Shown in pieces: positions 22,491-34,624 of a stretch of 64,000 nt of DNA. Source of the stretch: Cricetomys ansorgei (lineage: Eukaryota > Chordata > Mammalia > Rodentia > Nesomyidae). The notes below the pieces were generated by a model. That model did no database searches and was not told the DNA's origin. It saw only the letters and a program-made list of their open reading frames with translations. Location: the NCBI GenBank assembly GCA_026225945.1, contig JAMJFZ010000239.1:30952501-31016500 (forward strand), read 5' to 3'. The number at the start of each line of letters is the position of its first letter. Position 1 is the first letter of the stretch. The translations under genes were made by a program, and so were the position numbers.

Positions 22491-23504
22491 GTCCAGAGAG
22501 TAAGGAATGGGGAAAAACTAACTGCCTCTAGTGGGCATGGAGTTTCCTTTTGGAGAGAAAAAGCATGTTTGCAGTTAGATACAGGTAATGGTTGTAAAGT
22601 GCTGTGTATTAGTGACTGTCAGTGTATTGCTTGCTTCTAGATTTGTTTGATGTTCTGTCTCTTTCACTTCATGTTCACTTTAAAATGTTTACAAAAAAAA
22701 AAAAAAAAAAAAACCAAAGCAAACAGCACTGACTAGAAAGACTGATTTTGTAGACAAAGGTGTGGAATTGTCGCTCTCATTCTGTTCTAAATGTTTATGA
22801 AAGGAGAGGAAAATGGTGTGAAAATAGGAGGGAGATATAAAATATGTACTCTTGGAAACAAAGAGTGCAGTACCTCAAGTTAAGATACGGAATAGGATTG
22901 ATAGTAGATAAGACACTAGAAGAGAAGAGTGAACTTGAATCTGTAGAGATTCCGAGTGTTCAGACCGAAGCATGGAAAGACTTGAATGACCACTACTGCC
23001 GATGGCCACAGTCACCACCACCACAGGACAGAATATCAATGAGCTGTCGGGAGAGAGAGTAGGTGCTCTGAGATACAGATGGGGATAGGGCCCAGGAGAA
23101 GGCAAACTCGGACTATTAGGAATGACTGCATGTTTACTGAAAACTGTAAACCCACAGTGCTAAGTCAGTGAACCCAAGGTGGAAGAAATGTTACAGGAAC
23201 CGCACGTAGTCAGTAGCTGGGAACCAGTGATGCTGAATGGAACTCTTAAAAACAACCTGAGACAAACAGATGGATCTGACACCCTGCCCTCCTTCCCTCC
23301 CGAACCCTGGTAGCACTGGGCAGACCCTCTGCTATTAAGCTCCAACCAAAGCCATGAGCAAATAATAAAGAAATGAACGGACATGAGATGTCTGTGGAAA
23401 TTTCCAGCCAGAAGAGTGGAGCAACACCTTTAATCAAAGAAAAGCACCTGTTAAATCAACATTCTATTCTAACGGAAATGCTTTTCAAAAAGAAGTGACT
23501 CTTA

Positions 23505-23660
23505 AGCTGGGCGGTGGTGGCACCTGCTTTTAATCCCAGCACTCAGGTGGATATCTGTGAGTTCGAAGCCAGCCTGCTCTACAGAGTGAGTTCCAGGACA
23601 GCCAGGGTTATAGCAGAGAAACCCTTGAAAAACCAAAAAAAAAAAGAAAAAGAAAAAGAG
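23505..23660 (+). repeat. B1 SINE, sense, with internal deletion
   Basis: GCTGGGCGGTGGTGGCACC and AATCCCAGCACTCAGGTGG. The GAGGCAGAGGCAG segment is missing. The A-rich tail is AAAAAGAAAAAG. Confidence 0.9.
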
Positions 23661-23689
23661 ACTTTTTAGTTGTGATTCTTTTTTTTTTA

Positions 23690-25310
23690 ATTCTTGAGTT
23701 GAAATCTACCTAATAAAATTGATTATGGTGACTGTTGACCTGTAGAGTTCTGTGGAATTAGTTGCACGCATGTTGTTCCACAACTATTACTGTCATTCAA
23801 ACTGTAGACATTTGTAACTTTCCCAAACTAGGACTATAATTAATGCTAACTTCTCCCATTGCTCTTCCCTCGACTGAAGCCTCTGGCAATCACCATTTTA
23901 CCTTCTGACTCTGCATTTGAATACTCTTAAGTATCTTTGTATAAATGTAATTGTACATATTTGTCTTTTTGCCAATGGGTTAATTTTTTATGTTTTCCAA
24001 GTTCATGTTAAAGTATATATAACATATATATATATATGTACTATGTATGTTACATATATATGTTATATATACATGTATGTTATAAATAAATATATGTGTT
24101 ATATATATATATGCTATATATGACATACATATGCACACATATCTATATAACATATGCTATATATAAATACATGTTGTATGATATATAATATATATAAATA
24201 TATATAAATATAAGTATATATACACATATATATTTTGTTAATAAATGTCCACTGTTGATCGTAATAAAACTATTTATTAAAACATTATTGATATATTAGT
24301 CATGAACTATTACAAATCTCAGGGGTCCAATACCCAGCCGGCTTAGGCAGAGAGCTCAGTCCAGGGCCACCTCAACCCAGGCTCTCCTCTTGGTTCTCCT
24401 TCCTAATCCTCCTCATCTCCTGTCCCCCCTGCTCTTCTCCTCCCTGCTCCCTCCTTGCTTCCCCCCAACTTTGCTCCTCCAGGTGTTTTCCTTCCTGTTT
24501 CCACACAGACCCTCAGTAAACAAATGAACAGGAACCTCCTGGCTGGGGGCTTCTGTTGAAGCTGGGGGTGAGTCAGAGTCTTAGAACAGAGGTGTAAACA
24601 AGTAGGAAGCGGATCCTTAACATGCTACAGCATACAGGAATATTATCCATAACTAAAATATCCCACAACAGGCATTTCTTCCTTTTGAAAGTTGGGTAGG
24701 AAATACTCCTTGGTGTATGTGTGTGTATTGTTTGACCATTCATCCACTGGTAGATTGAGTTGTTTTCACCTTTTTTGACTAGTTGTGAATCTGCATCTAT
24801 ACGTTGTGTGTATATACCATGTTTTGTTTTTCCATTCAGCCTTTGACATTGCTCCTGTCTGGCAGCCGTGAGTAATACTGCTATGAACATGATGCAGAAA
24901 CACGAGTTCATAACTTGAGTTCTTTTTGTATATGCCCAGAAGTGAAATTGTCATACAGTAATTCTGTCTTTAGTGTTGTCAGGAACTGCTACATTGTTGC
25001 CCATACAGAATATATGCAATAATGCACAAAAATTCAATTTTCATCAATAGTGATTTTCCATCAAAAAAAAAAGAGGGCTAGTACCCACCCTAATCAACAC
25101 AAGGGGTATCTCATTGTGGTTTGTATTTCTGTGACTGATGGTGACGTTGAGACTTTGTTGTGTCTGCTGAGCAGCTGTAGATCACCTCTGGAGAACTGTC
25201 TGCTCCAGTCTGTTGTTCGTTTTATAATTGCCTTGATGACTTTTTGTTTAGAGAAAATTCTTTAAAATATGCTGGCTATTAATCCTTTGTCATGTATATT
25301 ATTAACAAAA
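23690..25310 (-). mobile_element. Old LINE-1 remnant, antisense
   Basis: GACCATTCATCCACTGGTAG, GTAATACTGCTATGAACATG, TATGCCCAGAAGTGAAATTG and GGGGTATCTCATTGTGGTTT are reverse-strand L1 ORF2 and 3' phrases in the right order. An AT-rich microsatellite (about 24015-24240) and an unassigned C/T-rich block (about 24300-24560) interrupt it. Confidence 0.7.
24015..24240. repeat. AT-rich, self-complementary microsatellite
   Basis: Imperfect (AT)n with ACATATATGT-type motifs over about 225 bp. It can fold back on itself. Confidence 0.85.
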
Positions 25311-25354
25311 TTATATCTTCATTGTCATCAACATCATCATTAACACCATCATCA

Positions 25355-25505
25355 TTATTTTTGAGACAGGGTTTCTCTGTTGTAACTCTGGCTGTCCTGG
25401 AACTCACTCTGTAGACCAGGCTGGCCTCAAACTCACAGAGATCCACCTGTCTCTGCCTCCCGAGTGCTGGGATTAAAAGCATGCACCATCACTGCCCTGC
25501 CACAA
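25355..25505 (-). repeat. B1 SINE, antisense
   Basis: GAGACAGGGTTTCTCTGTTG, GTAGACCAGGCTGGCCTC and GAGTGCTGGGATTAAAAGC. Confidence 0.95.
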
Positions 25506-25974
25506 AGTTGTATTATTATTAAAAATGTCTTTTAAAAAAAAAAGCAGATTCTGAAGGAGTCCAATTTCAGCTGTCCAGTTCTATAAAGTCATAAAGGAAG
25601 TTCTTAGGTTAAAAGGAAAATAATAACACAAGGAAATTTGGATATTTGGAAAGAAGTGATTAAATGGTTTATAAACACAAGACATTTAAATTTTTGACCT
25701 TTGTAGACAATAATGCACTAGGGCTTGCAGAGTGGCTCAATGATCAGTGCTTGCCTGTGTGCAAGGCCTGGATTTACTTGGGTGGGGAAAGAAGAGATAA
25801 CGGATAAGGGTTAAATGTTCCTATCACACACAGAAGGAGATTGATGGCAACGGTATAAATATTGAGGAAAGGGAAAAGAAACTACAGAATTATTAATACA
25901 CATAAAATGGTATAATGTTTATTTTAACAAACCTTTCGATAATTTATAGTAGTTGCTATAAAACAAAGTGAGCC

Positions 25975-26110
25975 ATCTGTGGTGGATGATGCCTGTAATC
26001 TCAGCAGTTGGGAGGCAGAGGCAGTCAGAGGAAGGATTCTGTAAGTTCAAAGCCAGCCTGGTCCATATACCAAGTTCCAGGCCATCAAGGATTACACTTT
26101 GTCACAAAGC
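25975..26110 (+). repeat. Diverged B1-like SINE, sense
   Basis: GTGGTGGATGATGCCTGTAA and GGGAGGCAGAGGCAGTCAG are old B1 phrases. Confidence 0.65.
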
Positions 26111-26410
26111 CAGACCAAGCCAGGGTTAGGAAGATACCTACGCCAGTAAAGTAAGTGCTTGCTATGCAAACATGAGTTCTCTTTCTTAGAACCCACATAA
26201 GGAAGAGGCAAGATTACCGGGGCTTGCTAGACAGTAGTCTAGGTCAGTTGGTAAGCCCCGGGTTCAGTGAGAGATCCTGTCTCAAAAATTCAGGGTGGAG
26301 AGTGATAGAGAAAGATACCCAGCGTTGTCATTTGATCCCCACATTCTTGCACATGTGCATGTGTGAGCAAGTGCAGCTGTGCAGATACGCACACACATGA
26401 AGTACTCCCC
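26111..26410 (+). repeat. B4-type SINE, sense, diverged
   Basis: TCAGTGAGAGATCCTGTCTC, GGGTGGAGAGTGATAGAGAA and a CACATGTGCATGTGTGAGC tail are B4 phrases. Confidence 0.65.
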
Positions 26411-27429
26411 ATAAAATAATGATAATAAAAAAGAGACAGAAGCATAGCAAAAGAACAGATAACCCCAACAACGTTGGTACCTGAAGTAAAGTGAAATGAC
26501 AGAACATACCAAGGAAGATGCGAGATGGAGTGGCTAGAAAAGCAAAGAGCCTTGCATATTATGTTTACAAGAAGCTCCAGTTGCAATGGTGGAGGTAGAT
26601 GGGGACTTCTGCATGTCCTCCATGTATGGTCGAAGAGACCATACCCACTCACTCTTGAAACAAGCCCTCTCACTCTAAAGGAAAGAAGCACACACTGTTC
26701 ATGAAAACCATAGTTCTTTGGACTTTGGTTGTCAGCTGGTGGAGATCACTGGTTCCTGAGAGATGAGAAACAGATGAAGCACTGTGGTTTGAGTTTTTTC
26801 TGTTAATGTTTTGGGAACGTAATCTCCAGTGCAGCAGTGATGAGAGTGGAAGCACTGGTTAGTTCAGGAGGGCTCTCGAGTGGCTCTGTGTTGTTGTAGG
26901 AATGGGCTTCTTGTTGTGAGATGGGGTTGTTATAAGGATGTCTGACCCTCTCTTGTGCTCTCCCCTCCCCTCCCCCCCAGCCCTCTCGCCACTCAGCCTT
27001 CTGCTTTGGTACTGGAAATGCAGCAGAAAGGCTAGCCTCTCGGCCGTGGAAATCACAGGCGTTAGAAGCACCAGCACTCAGTCTCTGGTTTTGATAAATT
27101 GTCTAGTCTTGCTATTCTGGAATTAGTGGTATAAAATGAATAAAATACAGCGTGAGCAATACAATTGCTGTATCTCTCCCAGGATGGGAGACTTTCTAGG
27201 ACATGGCGTAGGGCATAAAATCCGAGGGGAAGAACCTGCATACTCCCTTGTTTGAGGAGATGCTGCTGTTCTGGAGCCAGAGTCTGTGTACTGCAGCCTA
27301 GAGCAAAGTTCAGAAGGAATAGGCATGAAAAGGATCTAACACACTGTGTTGCTCAGTAAATGCTGTTTTGGATTGGGCAACATTTTACCTAAAGCTTTGC
27401 CAATGATGCTTTCTTATTTTTAACGTTCT

Positions 27430-27592
27430 TTTTTTTTTTTTTTTTTTTTTTTTAACTGCCCTGGAACTCACTCTGTAGACCAGGCTGGCCTTGAACCTTC
27501 AGAGATCCGCCAGGTGCCTCTGCCTCTGCCTCCGCCATCCAAGTTCAGGGATTATAGGCATGTGCCACCATTGCCTGGCTTTGATTTGTTTT
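27430..27592 (-). repeat. B1 SINE, antisense
   Basis: A long T run, then GGAACTCACTCTGTAGACC and TATAGGCATGTGCCACCATT. Confidence 0.9.
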
Positions 27593-27604
27593 TTATTGTT
27601 AATT

Positions 27605-27737
27605 TAATTTTATGTTTTTTGAGACAGAGTCTTGCTACATAGTCTAGGTTGGTCTTGAACTCATGATCTTCCTGCTGCAGCCTCCTCAGTGTTGGGATTT
27701 TAGACATGTACCACCATATCTGCCTGCTTTTGCTTTT
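27605..27737 (-). repeat. Old B1-like SINE, antisense
   Basis: GAGACAGAGTCTTGCTACAT and CTCAGTGTTGGGATTTTAG; diverged. Confidence 0.7.
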
Positions 27738-29480
27738 TAAAAATAATTTAGTAAGCTGGTCTGTATCTTATGCTTGGAACATTTCATGTCATGATAATGA
27801 GGAACTAAAATCGATCATAGCATCAGATCATCAAATTTCTATAGTGGGCTGAATTGAAGATGTATTTTATGAAGTGCTTCTATGCATTATACATAGTGAA
27901 TTACATAGAAGGCAGGTTTTCCCAAACCTATCAGGACTTCTACCTATTTTTACTCTCTCCCAAAATAATAATGATGAGTTTTGTTTTAGTTTGCAAGACA
28001 CTTAGAATGACTTACTCATCAGACCAGCTTTTATGTATATTGGTTCTACAGTCTGTTTGCTTAGATTCTTCTTTATGCTTGTGGTTTGCTGGATATTTAT
28101 GTACCTTTCTTAAGAAACCATTTCTTAACTATAGTGTTCATGATCAAGGCATTATATCGTGTTATCGTTCCTGTTAAGAACTTTGCAAATTTAAAAGAAA
28201 GTCTTGTTTTGTATAGCAAACCTTACTCTCAGGTTTGTAGATGGAGTTCCTAGGTCGGCCCCTTTCTTTATGTATTCTCCATACATTACTGCTTCAGCAG
28301 AAAGTTATATATTGCATGTTTTATGTTTAGACCTTGAATTATTTTGGCCTTGATTAATGAGAAATGAAACAAAAACTAAAAATGTTAAATGTGTCTATTA
28401 ATGAGATAAAGAAAAATATAGGATAAAAGTTTTCTCCAGTACTAAGAAAGTATTCTGAAACTCTACTAATACCTCATATATGCACCGTAGTAAACCATAG
28501 CATGCATTTAACATTATAACTGACAGTGTCGTATGAGTTAAGTAGATTCCTTCCTTCTCCTTTGTTTTTCCATTTCTATTTATTTATTAGTTTTTATTGT
28601 GACCTATGTTGTTCAGACTGGTTCTGAAGTTTCAGTCTTCCAAGTAGGCGGGACTACAGGCACAACTATCTAGCGGCAGGCTAGAACTCAGGCTTTCATT
28701 TTATAGAAGGAATAGAGGGTTAATGAGCTTAAGCCTTATGACCTTGAAGGTTAGGAAAGAATCTAAAGACATAAAAGTGTAAACCATAATAGAAAAAGAT
28801 TGGTAGCAATGACATAGAAATTAAAAAATAAAACCAGCAGAGATCCTTCACAGTTGTCTATAACAAGATGGTTGACTTTACTAGTAACTTAGACATGCAG
28901 AAAGATACCAAAACACTAGTAGGATATCATTAGGTAAACATCAAATTGTAAATGAAATTACATTAATATATGACTGTATTAATATATGACGTGTCTTCAA
29001 GTTTGAAGCATGGGAAGGTTGTTTGGCAGTCATTCTGAGAGCCAGTTAGCTCTCAAGAGAGTGAAGAATTCTGCTACTAAATGCCTCAGCGTAGGAGTAG
29101 GTGAAAACCTACCACAGCAGTGCCATGGGAATTCTGTATTAATGATAACTCAGAAAGCAATGCCAGTTAAAATCCCAACATACTGAAGACTGAAGGCAAT
29201 ATTGGAAAAGACTTATTATAATGCTGTCAGTGTGAATTAAAAGCCAAATATGTCAAGACCCTTCCTTACGACTATCTGTATTTCTGCAAATACATTTTAT
29301 ACTCTCCTAGAAGAGTATATTCTAAGTTCATTTTGGTAATTGGAGAAGATTAAAAACTTTATGAAAATGAAGCACTGTTTGTTCTTAAAGAAGTGTAACC
29401 ATAAAATAATGTCCGAAGCAAATGCAGAAAGAGTTAGCAGTTTTAGTTCCGGGTGTTGGATGTGAGCATACTTCTTTTTT
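27738..29480. other. Intron 2, mostly unrecognised
   Basis: A very old antisense B1-like fragment may lie at 28575-28685 (TAGGCGGGACTACAGGCAC). The rest is AT-rich and I see nothing else. Open frames here show no recognisable homology. Confidence 0.4.
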
Positions 29481-29608
29481 CTACCTCCTTTTGTTGTTTT
29501 TGAGATGGGACCTTGCAGTGTGGCCTAGACCAGCCTAGAACTTGGAATCCCACTGTCTTAGCCATCCTGCTGCTGGGACTGTGGGTATATACCACACGGG
29601 ATCACTGC
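29481..29608 (-). repeat. Old B1-like SINE, antisense
   Basis: TTTTTGAGATGGGACCTTGC and GCTGGGACTGTGGGTATATA; diverged. Confidence 0.55.
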
Positions 29609-29777
29609 TTTTTCTACTCATTGCTTTAAAAATTTCCTAAAAAGCTAGAACAAAAGGTTCAATTTGCTTAGGGTTACCAGGAATATTTTGAAAACCTAAT
29701 ATTTACTCTTAAGACCGATCCCCAAGTTTAGAGCTTTTTCTCCTCCAAATGACTATTTGAAACAGTGAGCAGAAATT

Positions 29778-29972
29778 GGGCTAGGGATATCATATAGCTC
29801 AGTTGGTAGAGGGTTTGCCTCTCATGCAGAAAGCCCTGGGTTCGATCCCTACGTGAGACTGGATGTGGTGCTCAGACCTGTAATTCCGGCACTGGTCATC
29901 CTTGTCTACATACTGAGTCTGAGTTCAAGGTTAGCCAGGGGTACGTGACCCTACCTCAAAAAAAAAAAAAGC
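29778..29972 (+). repeat. ID-B1 chimeric SINE (B4 type), sense
   Basis: The ID/tRNA-derived head TAGCTCAGTTGGTAGAGG holds an A-box, and GGTTCGATCCC matches a pol III B-box. A diverged B1 part and an A tail follow. It is SINE-derived and not a true tRNA: it lacks a full cloverleaf and is fused to B1. Confidence 0.8.
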
Positions 29973-30338
29973 TAGACAAAATTTACTTTTGTAGTAATAC
30001 TAATCTAAAAACTCATCTGATGGTGATAAAAATTTGTTGAGAGAAAAGGCAGAGTTTTAATTAAAAGTAATTTTTATTGTCTTTAAGTATGGTGGTGGTG
30101 TTATATGTATGTAGAAAACTTAGATAAGAAAAAAGGTACCTTCATTTATCGTTCAAGATTTGCTACATTCTTCTGTTGCATGTGATGGAAGACATTACAT
30201 GATATAAAATTTTAAATACAAATTCAAGAAAATTATTTAGCTGTATAATCTGACTTTATTCTAAAAAGTCAAAGCTAGTTTTTCTTCCATTTCTAAAAGT
30301 CATTCTTGACAAAAACTTTACAGCCTTTTTATTTGCAG

Positions 30339-30469
30339 CTTCTCTCCACGATAAAATGGCAAACCCAAAAGAGAAAACTCCAATGTGTCTGATAAATGAG
30401 TTAGCCCGTTTCAATAGCCTCCAACCCCAGTATAAACTTCTGAATGAAAGCGGGCCTGCTCATTCGAAG
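30339..30469 (+). other. Stau2: Stau2 exon 3
   Basis: The acceptor is TTTTTATTTGCAG (AG at 30337-30338) and the donor is AAG|GTAAGG at 30469/30470. The exon is 131 nt, of which the first 17 nt are untranslated when its own ATG is used. Its inclusion or skipping decides between the two Staufen2 N-termini. Confidence 0.95.
30356..30469 (+). CDS. Stau2: Stau2 coding exon 3: long N-terminus and start of dsRBD1
   Basis: The 38 codons begin MANPKEKTPMCLINELARF and end ESGPAHSK, the N-terminus of the long Staufen2 isoform. MCLINELARFN is helix 1 of the first double-stranded RNA-binding domain. The ATG at 30356 has a strong context (A at -3, G at +4). The exon ends in phase 0 and continues as MFSVQLSLG in exon 4, so dsRBD1 is divided between the two exons. 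Staufen2 carries RNAs in ribonucleoprotein particles; dsRBD1 choice is part of how its isoforms differ. Compared with what I recall of the human protein, a few residues between the helix and SGPAHSK differ, as expected for a rodent. No frameshift or stop is present. Confidence 0.97.
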
Positions 30470-30973
30470 GTAAGGTCATGAAGAGAGGCGGTGAGACATG
30501 CTAATCAAACTGTCAGACTTAATTTGTCAGGTGTTAATTGTGCTTTATTTGGGGTGGGGGTGGATGGCCTGAAGACATACAAGTCTTAATTTTGTAATGT
30601 GCCATGCTCTGTAAAGCTTTTAGCTGTAGTGCCTCACAAGAAAACCTGGAAGCCGTAAGGTTTTTAACATTTGTAATTGAAGGATCTCAGTTATTGAAAT
30701 CTTACGTGTCTTGCTCAGGAGTTCCTGAATGCCAGCACCAGCACTTGCATGTAGAGGGTAGTGGTCTTCCTGGGACATCAAAGCTGGTAGAAGCCAGATG
30801 GGCAGAGCAATGTTGCCCTGGTTAAATACTGATATATCTTTTCCAATCTGATGTTTAATTTTAAGATTCATCATTTATAAAGGAAATTGGAAGTTATGTG
30901 TACCAGTATTATTATTATCTGTGCATTTACTTACAATGTTCATTTAAAAACAAAGGCGGTTTATATTTGTATA

Positions 30974-30974
<1 letters not shown>

Positions 30975-31007
<33 letters not shown>

Positions 31008-31008
31008 T
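30975..31008. repeat. (CA)n microsatellite
   Basis: About 17 CA units, 500 bp downstream of the exon-3 donor. Confidence 0.95.
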
Positions 31009-31164
31009 ACACTGAAGTCTACAACTAGTACATCTGTGTTCGAGCATGTTCATCTCTTGGAAAACATTTCAATTGTGCATGGTTTTCCCTGGCACATTTT
31101 AAATATTGGGTATTTGATAGTTATAGACTTTTGCAGATAATATGAAAACAGTTGGTTCTGCAAG

Positions 31165-31288
31165 AGTTGGTTAGTCACTGAGCTGTGGTGGTACCCACCT
31201 TTAATCCTAGCATTTGGGAGCCAGACGCGGGTGGATCTTGTGTGAGTTGGAGGCCAGCCTAGTCTACACAGAGAGACCCTGTCAAATA
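31165..31288 (+). repeat. B1-like SINE, sense, diverged
   Basis: CTGTGGTGGTACCCACCTTTAA and AGGCCAGCCTAGTCTACAC. Confidence 0.8.
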
Positions 31289-32065
31289 AGAGAGAGAGGG
31301 TGCAGGGACTGAGTTGTTTAGTCTATAAAGGAGGTAGCAGTTGGGTTATTTAGGTGTTGGCTATCTTCTACAGAGCAAGGAAAACATATACTGCAGCCTG
31401 TCATGTTTGTTTGCTGTTACGTTTTCTGGAAGAGTTGTGGGCAGTATTGGAATTCACACCCATTCTTGTTTCCTCTGTTTGCAGAGAAGTCAGTTGTGGT
31501 CTTGTTCCATCTGCCCAGCCATATATCCCGATTCTTTCCTATCCATTCTGCTCTTCATTGTGTCACATTGTTTACGTTTTTCAGAAAATTTCATGGGATT
31601 TTCATGTCTATTCGCTTTCTCCTAAATTACAGTATTAAAAAGTCTTTCTGCCTTGATTATTATTACATCTTCTCCTCCTTTTTCTTCTCTTCCTCCCTCC
31701 CTCCTTCTCCTCCTTCTCCCTCCCCCCTTTCTTTTTGACCATCCCTCCAGCTTCACTTTCTCTGCCTTTTGTTTCTCCCTCTTCCCTGTCAACAGTTTCT
31801 CCTTCCCATGGATCACCTCTTCAGCATGCAGGCATGCTATTAGTTTTGCTGTCTTAAAAATAATCTGGCAGTATGTCTTCCTGTAGTTACCATGGCCGCC
31901 TCTCTCTTACATAGCAGGACTCCAGGAGAGACCCATCCTGGCTGTTCCTAGTTCCCTTGTTTTGTGTTTCCCATCCACTTCTGTGTTAACCACTGCAATA
32001 ATCGTTGGACCTGCTGTCCCAGTCCTGCCAGGACAGGGGAAATGTGCAACTGGTCACATGTATAA
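31289..32065. other. Intron 3, C/T-rich stretch, otherwise unrecognised
   Basis: A strongly pyrimidine-rich segment runs from about 31670 to 31805. No gene is recognised. Overlapping open frames near 31340-31740 show no known family. Confidence 0.45.
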
Positions 32066-32067
32066 GT

Positions 32068-32226
32068 TTTTAAGATTTTATTTATCTTCTTATTTATTTA
32101 CTTACTTAGTTTTTGAGTTGTCTTGCTATATATATTCTAGTCCAGGCTGGCTTCAGGTTCACTGTCTTCCTGCCTCATCCTCCTGAGGGCAGGAATGCAG
32201 GCTTGCTTGCATCATGCCTGGCTCAT
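32068..32226 (-). repeat. Old B1-like SINE, antisense
   Basis: TTTTTGAGTTGTCTTGCTAT, GTCCAGGCTGGCTTCAGG and CTGCCTCATCCTCCTGAGG. Confidence 0.6.
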
Positions 32227-32817
32227 TGGCTTCATTTAAGAAGTTTCTTTTGATTTCATTTGTTCCTGGTCTCCTAGAGCTTTTCAGTTTGTATGGCCCC
32301 ATTCTTAGACCTGGTTTCTTCTCTCCAGACTTTACATTGTGCCTGTGAATGACATAAACATGCTGTCAACTTTCAAATTATGTTTCCAGCTCGGAGAGAG
32401 GGTCTTCCCTGTTCTTTGGAATTGTGTGTCTGATTGCCTATTAGTTATCTCTACCTGAACAGCTACTAGGATTTTCAAACTAAAGGCATCCAGAATGGAT
32501 TCCTGATCTTGGTCCTATGCTCCCCTTTGTTTTGTTTTGTTTTTTCTGTAGTGTTTACTACTTCTAAATATTTTATTTTTTCTTCTAGTTGGAGTAATCT
32601 AACTAGAAGACAGGACTTTATTTTGATGTTGTTATTGCTTTCTCTCCAGTGCCTGGAATGGCACATGTAGTCAGTATTCAGTAAGTACTTGTTAAATGAA
32701 TGAGTGCATAAACAAGTTCATGAACAATTGATTTAGTTCTTTGTATAGATATAAATGAGCTAGCTTTTCTCAAAGACAAAATAGAAATGGGATAATAATT
32801 GTTTGTAGATGCAGATA

Positions 32818-33320
32818 TTAATATCTTAGGTGGGTTTCAATAAAGAACACGGACAGTTCTCCGAGATGCAAGCCTGAGCTGCCTAGGCAAACAGTCTCAC
32901 CTCTGATGGATTGACTCAGAGCACATGGTTTATTGGGGAAAAACACCACCCACTGATACAAAGGTCTTAATTGCTTAATGAATAGAACTTCCACAGTGCA
33001 CCAACCCCCGACTTCAGCTGGCCAACCTGATGCCGTTTTATGTGGGAAGTCAAGACCCTGGGCAAGATATTCCTCGAGACCGTGAAGTTCCTCCATTTTA
33101 TCAGTAACACAATCGGGTGCTTTCAACACAAAGATCTCAATGGACAAGGTCAAATCTGAATAGCAGTTACTGCATCCACGGGCAACTGAGTAGACAGAAC
33201 CAGCATTCTTCTGCATACAAGAAGGCTACAGCCCATCCACACCCAGAAACCTGGTTCCAACAGCTGAGGAAGTGACCTTCTGGCAATAGCTGCAGCTGCC
33301 AGATGCAGCAACTGATCAAA
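32818..33320 (-). other. Unassigned LTR-like or pseudogene-like block with an open frame
   Basis: On the minus strand this block has an unbroken 132-codon frame (32818-33216) with no recognisable domain, and two polyadenylation-type signals (CAATAAACC and a TTTATTG phrase). The G+C content is higher than in the flanking sequence. It could be an ERV LTR or a decayed processed gene. Termini, A tail and target duplication were not found, so no function is given. Confidence 0.25.
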
Positions 33321-33804
33321 GTTCATATTACTGCACAGAAGCTGTAGCTTTATAATATGTGGGAATAGGATTAAATATATCACTACAATTGTTTATTACT
33401 GTGAATTTGAAAGGAGTAGATAAGTGTAAAATACTGCCTAGAAAACTGGAATCTAATTTATTCCCTAAACAGACTTTTAAAGAAAGGACAAATAGACTGG
33501 GGTTTAGGTGAATGTACCTGACTAGCATATTTACAGTTCCTGGTTCAGTACTACAGGAAGTAAAAACAAAAAATAATAAGGAAAAAAATTACTTAAGCAA
33601 CCTTGTTTCTCAGTTTTCTTTCCCATTGTTCTAAGTCTATTAATGGAAGCCAAATTTAGAGAAGAAAGAAATTTGATAATTTTATTTTTGATGTTTTTCT
33701 AACATTTTAAAAAATGTTGTTAAATGCACATTAATAGTATATATCTGTTAATCCATTATTTGGGGTTACAAGTTTGCTAATTCTGCTTCATTAATGGTGT
33801 ACTT

Positions 33805-33970
33805 TGAGCACATTAAATCATTTCTTCTTTTTCTTTCTTTCTTTTTTTTTTAATCTATCATTCCTCATCTTTTCCAATGTAGGCTAGGCAGTCCTGGACC
33901 TTGTTATCTTCCTGTCTCGGCCTCTGTGTGCTCTGATTACAGATGTGCCACTGCACCCAGCTAACCATCT
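33805..33970 (-). repeat. Old B1-like SINE, antisense
   Basis: A T/C-rich tail, then GTCTCGGCCTCTGTGTGCTC and CAGATGTGCCACTGCACCCA. Confidence 0.6.
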
Positions 33971-34202
33971 TCGTTATTCTTAAACCAAAGAAGTGTTTTA
34001 GTTTTGCGATAGCTACTTCGGCAGTAGGATTTTTGTCACTTGAACATGGTTCTTTTAAAGTTTCTTGACATTTCTTTGTAGGCTAAATAAAAAAAAACAC
34101 TGTGAAGAGGAAAATAATTTTTATGTATTCATACACAAACGGAAAGTAAGGTGTGTTGGAATAATTAGGCATATTCATTAAAACATAGGATAAAATTGAT
34201 GC

Positions 34203-34204
<2 letters not shown>

Positions 34205-34250
<46 letters not shown>
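34205..34250. repeat. (TG)n microsatellite
   Basis: About 22 TG units, abutting the LTR-like element that starts at 34247. Confidence 0.95.
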
Positions 34251-34251
<1 letters not shown>

Positions 34252-34574
34252 TGGTTAGTGTTGACTGCCAGTTCAAACAATAGGCTCATCCAGGAGCCAC
34301 ATTTGTTGAGAGCTTATTTAGTTTAGGTTAGCCACTGGTCAGGCCTCTAAAGGATTATATTGATTAGGGTAATTGAAGTGGGTAGACCCACCCTATAGGG
34401 TTTGGGTCCTGGAATGGGGAAAAAAAGCAAACCGAGTACTAGCCTTCACTCTGCTTCCCTACTGGGTACTAGTTGCTTTGAACTCCTGCTGCCAGGGCTG
34501 TGAGCCCTCCAAATCCTTCTTAAGTTGCTTTTGTCTGGGAGTTTTACCCAGCAACAAGAAAAATAGGTAAAACA
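34247..34574 (+). mobile_element. LTR-like repeat, same family as 2528-3311
   Basis: It starts TGTGATGGTTAGTGTTGACTG, carries GGGTAGACCCACCCTATAGG and TTCTTAAGTTGCTTTTGTC, and ends near GGTAAAACA. No internal retroviral sequence is seen. Confidence 0.6.
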
Positions 34575-34624
34575 TCTTTCATGGAAGCAATCAAAAAATT
34601 TATATTTGTTTTTAAGATCTTGGC

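Larger units (their letters stand above)
20870..22740 (+). mobile_element. Old LINE-1 remnant (ORF2 end and 3' UTR), mosaic
   Basis: Degenerate L1 ORF2 phrases occur at 20930-21140 (GGAATACCAAGGGTGGTTCA, CAGAAAGCATTTGGCAAAGT) and at 21700-22260 (CCACAGATGGATGAATGGAT, AGATCAGTGGTTGCCAGG). An A run at 22692-22713 follows a typical L1 3' end. The frames are broken throughout. Later insertions (a MaLR fragment, a B2 and a hAT element) interrupt it. It looks like an old L1M-type copy and is not active. Confidence 0.7.

Noticed and set aside
29785..29860. tRNA-like sequence with A- and B-box
   Set aside because: It is the head of an ID-B1 SINE, continued by a B1 part and an A tail, with no convincing cloverleaf.
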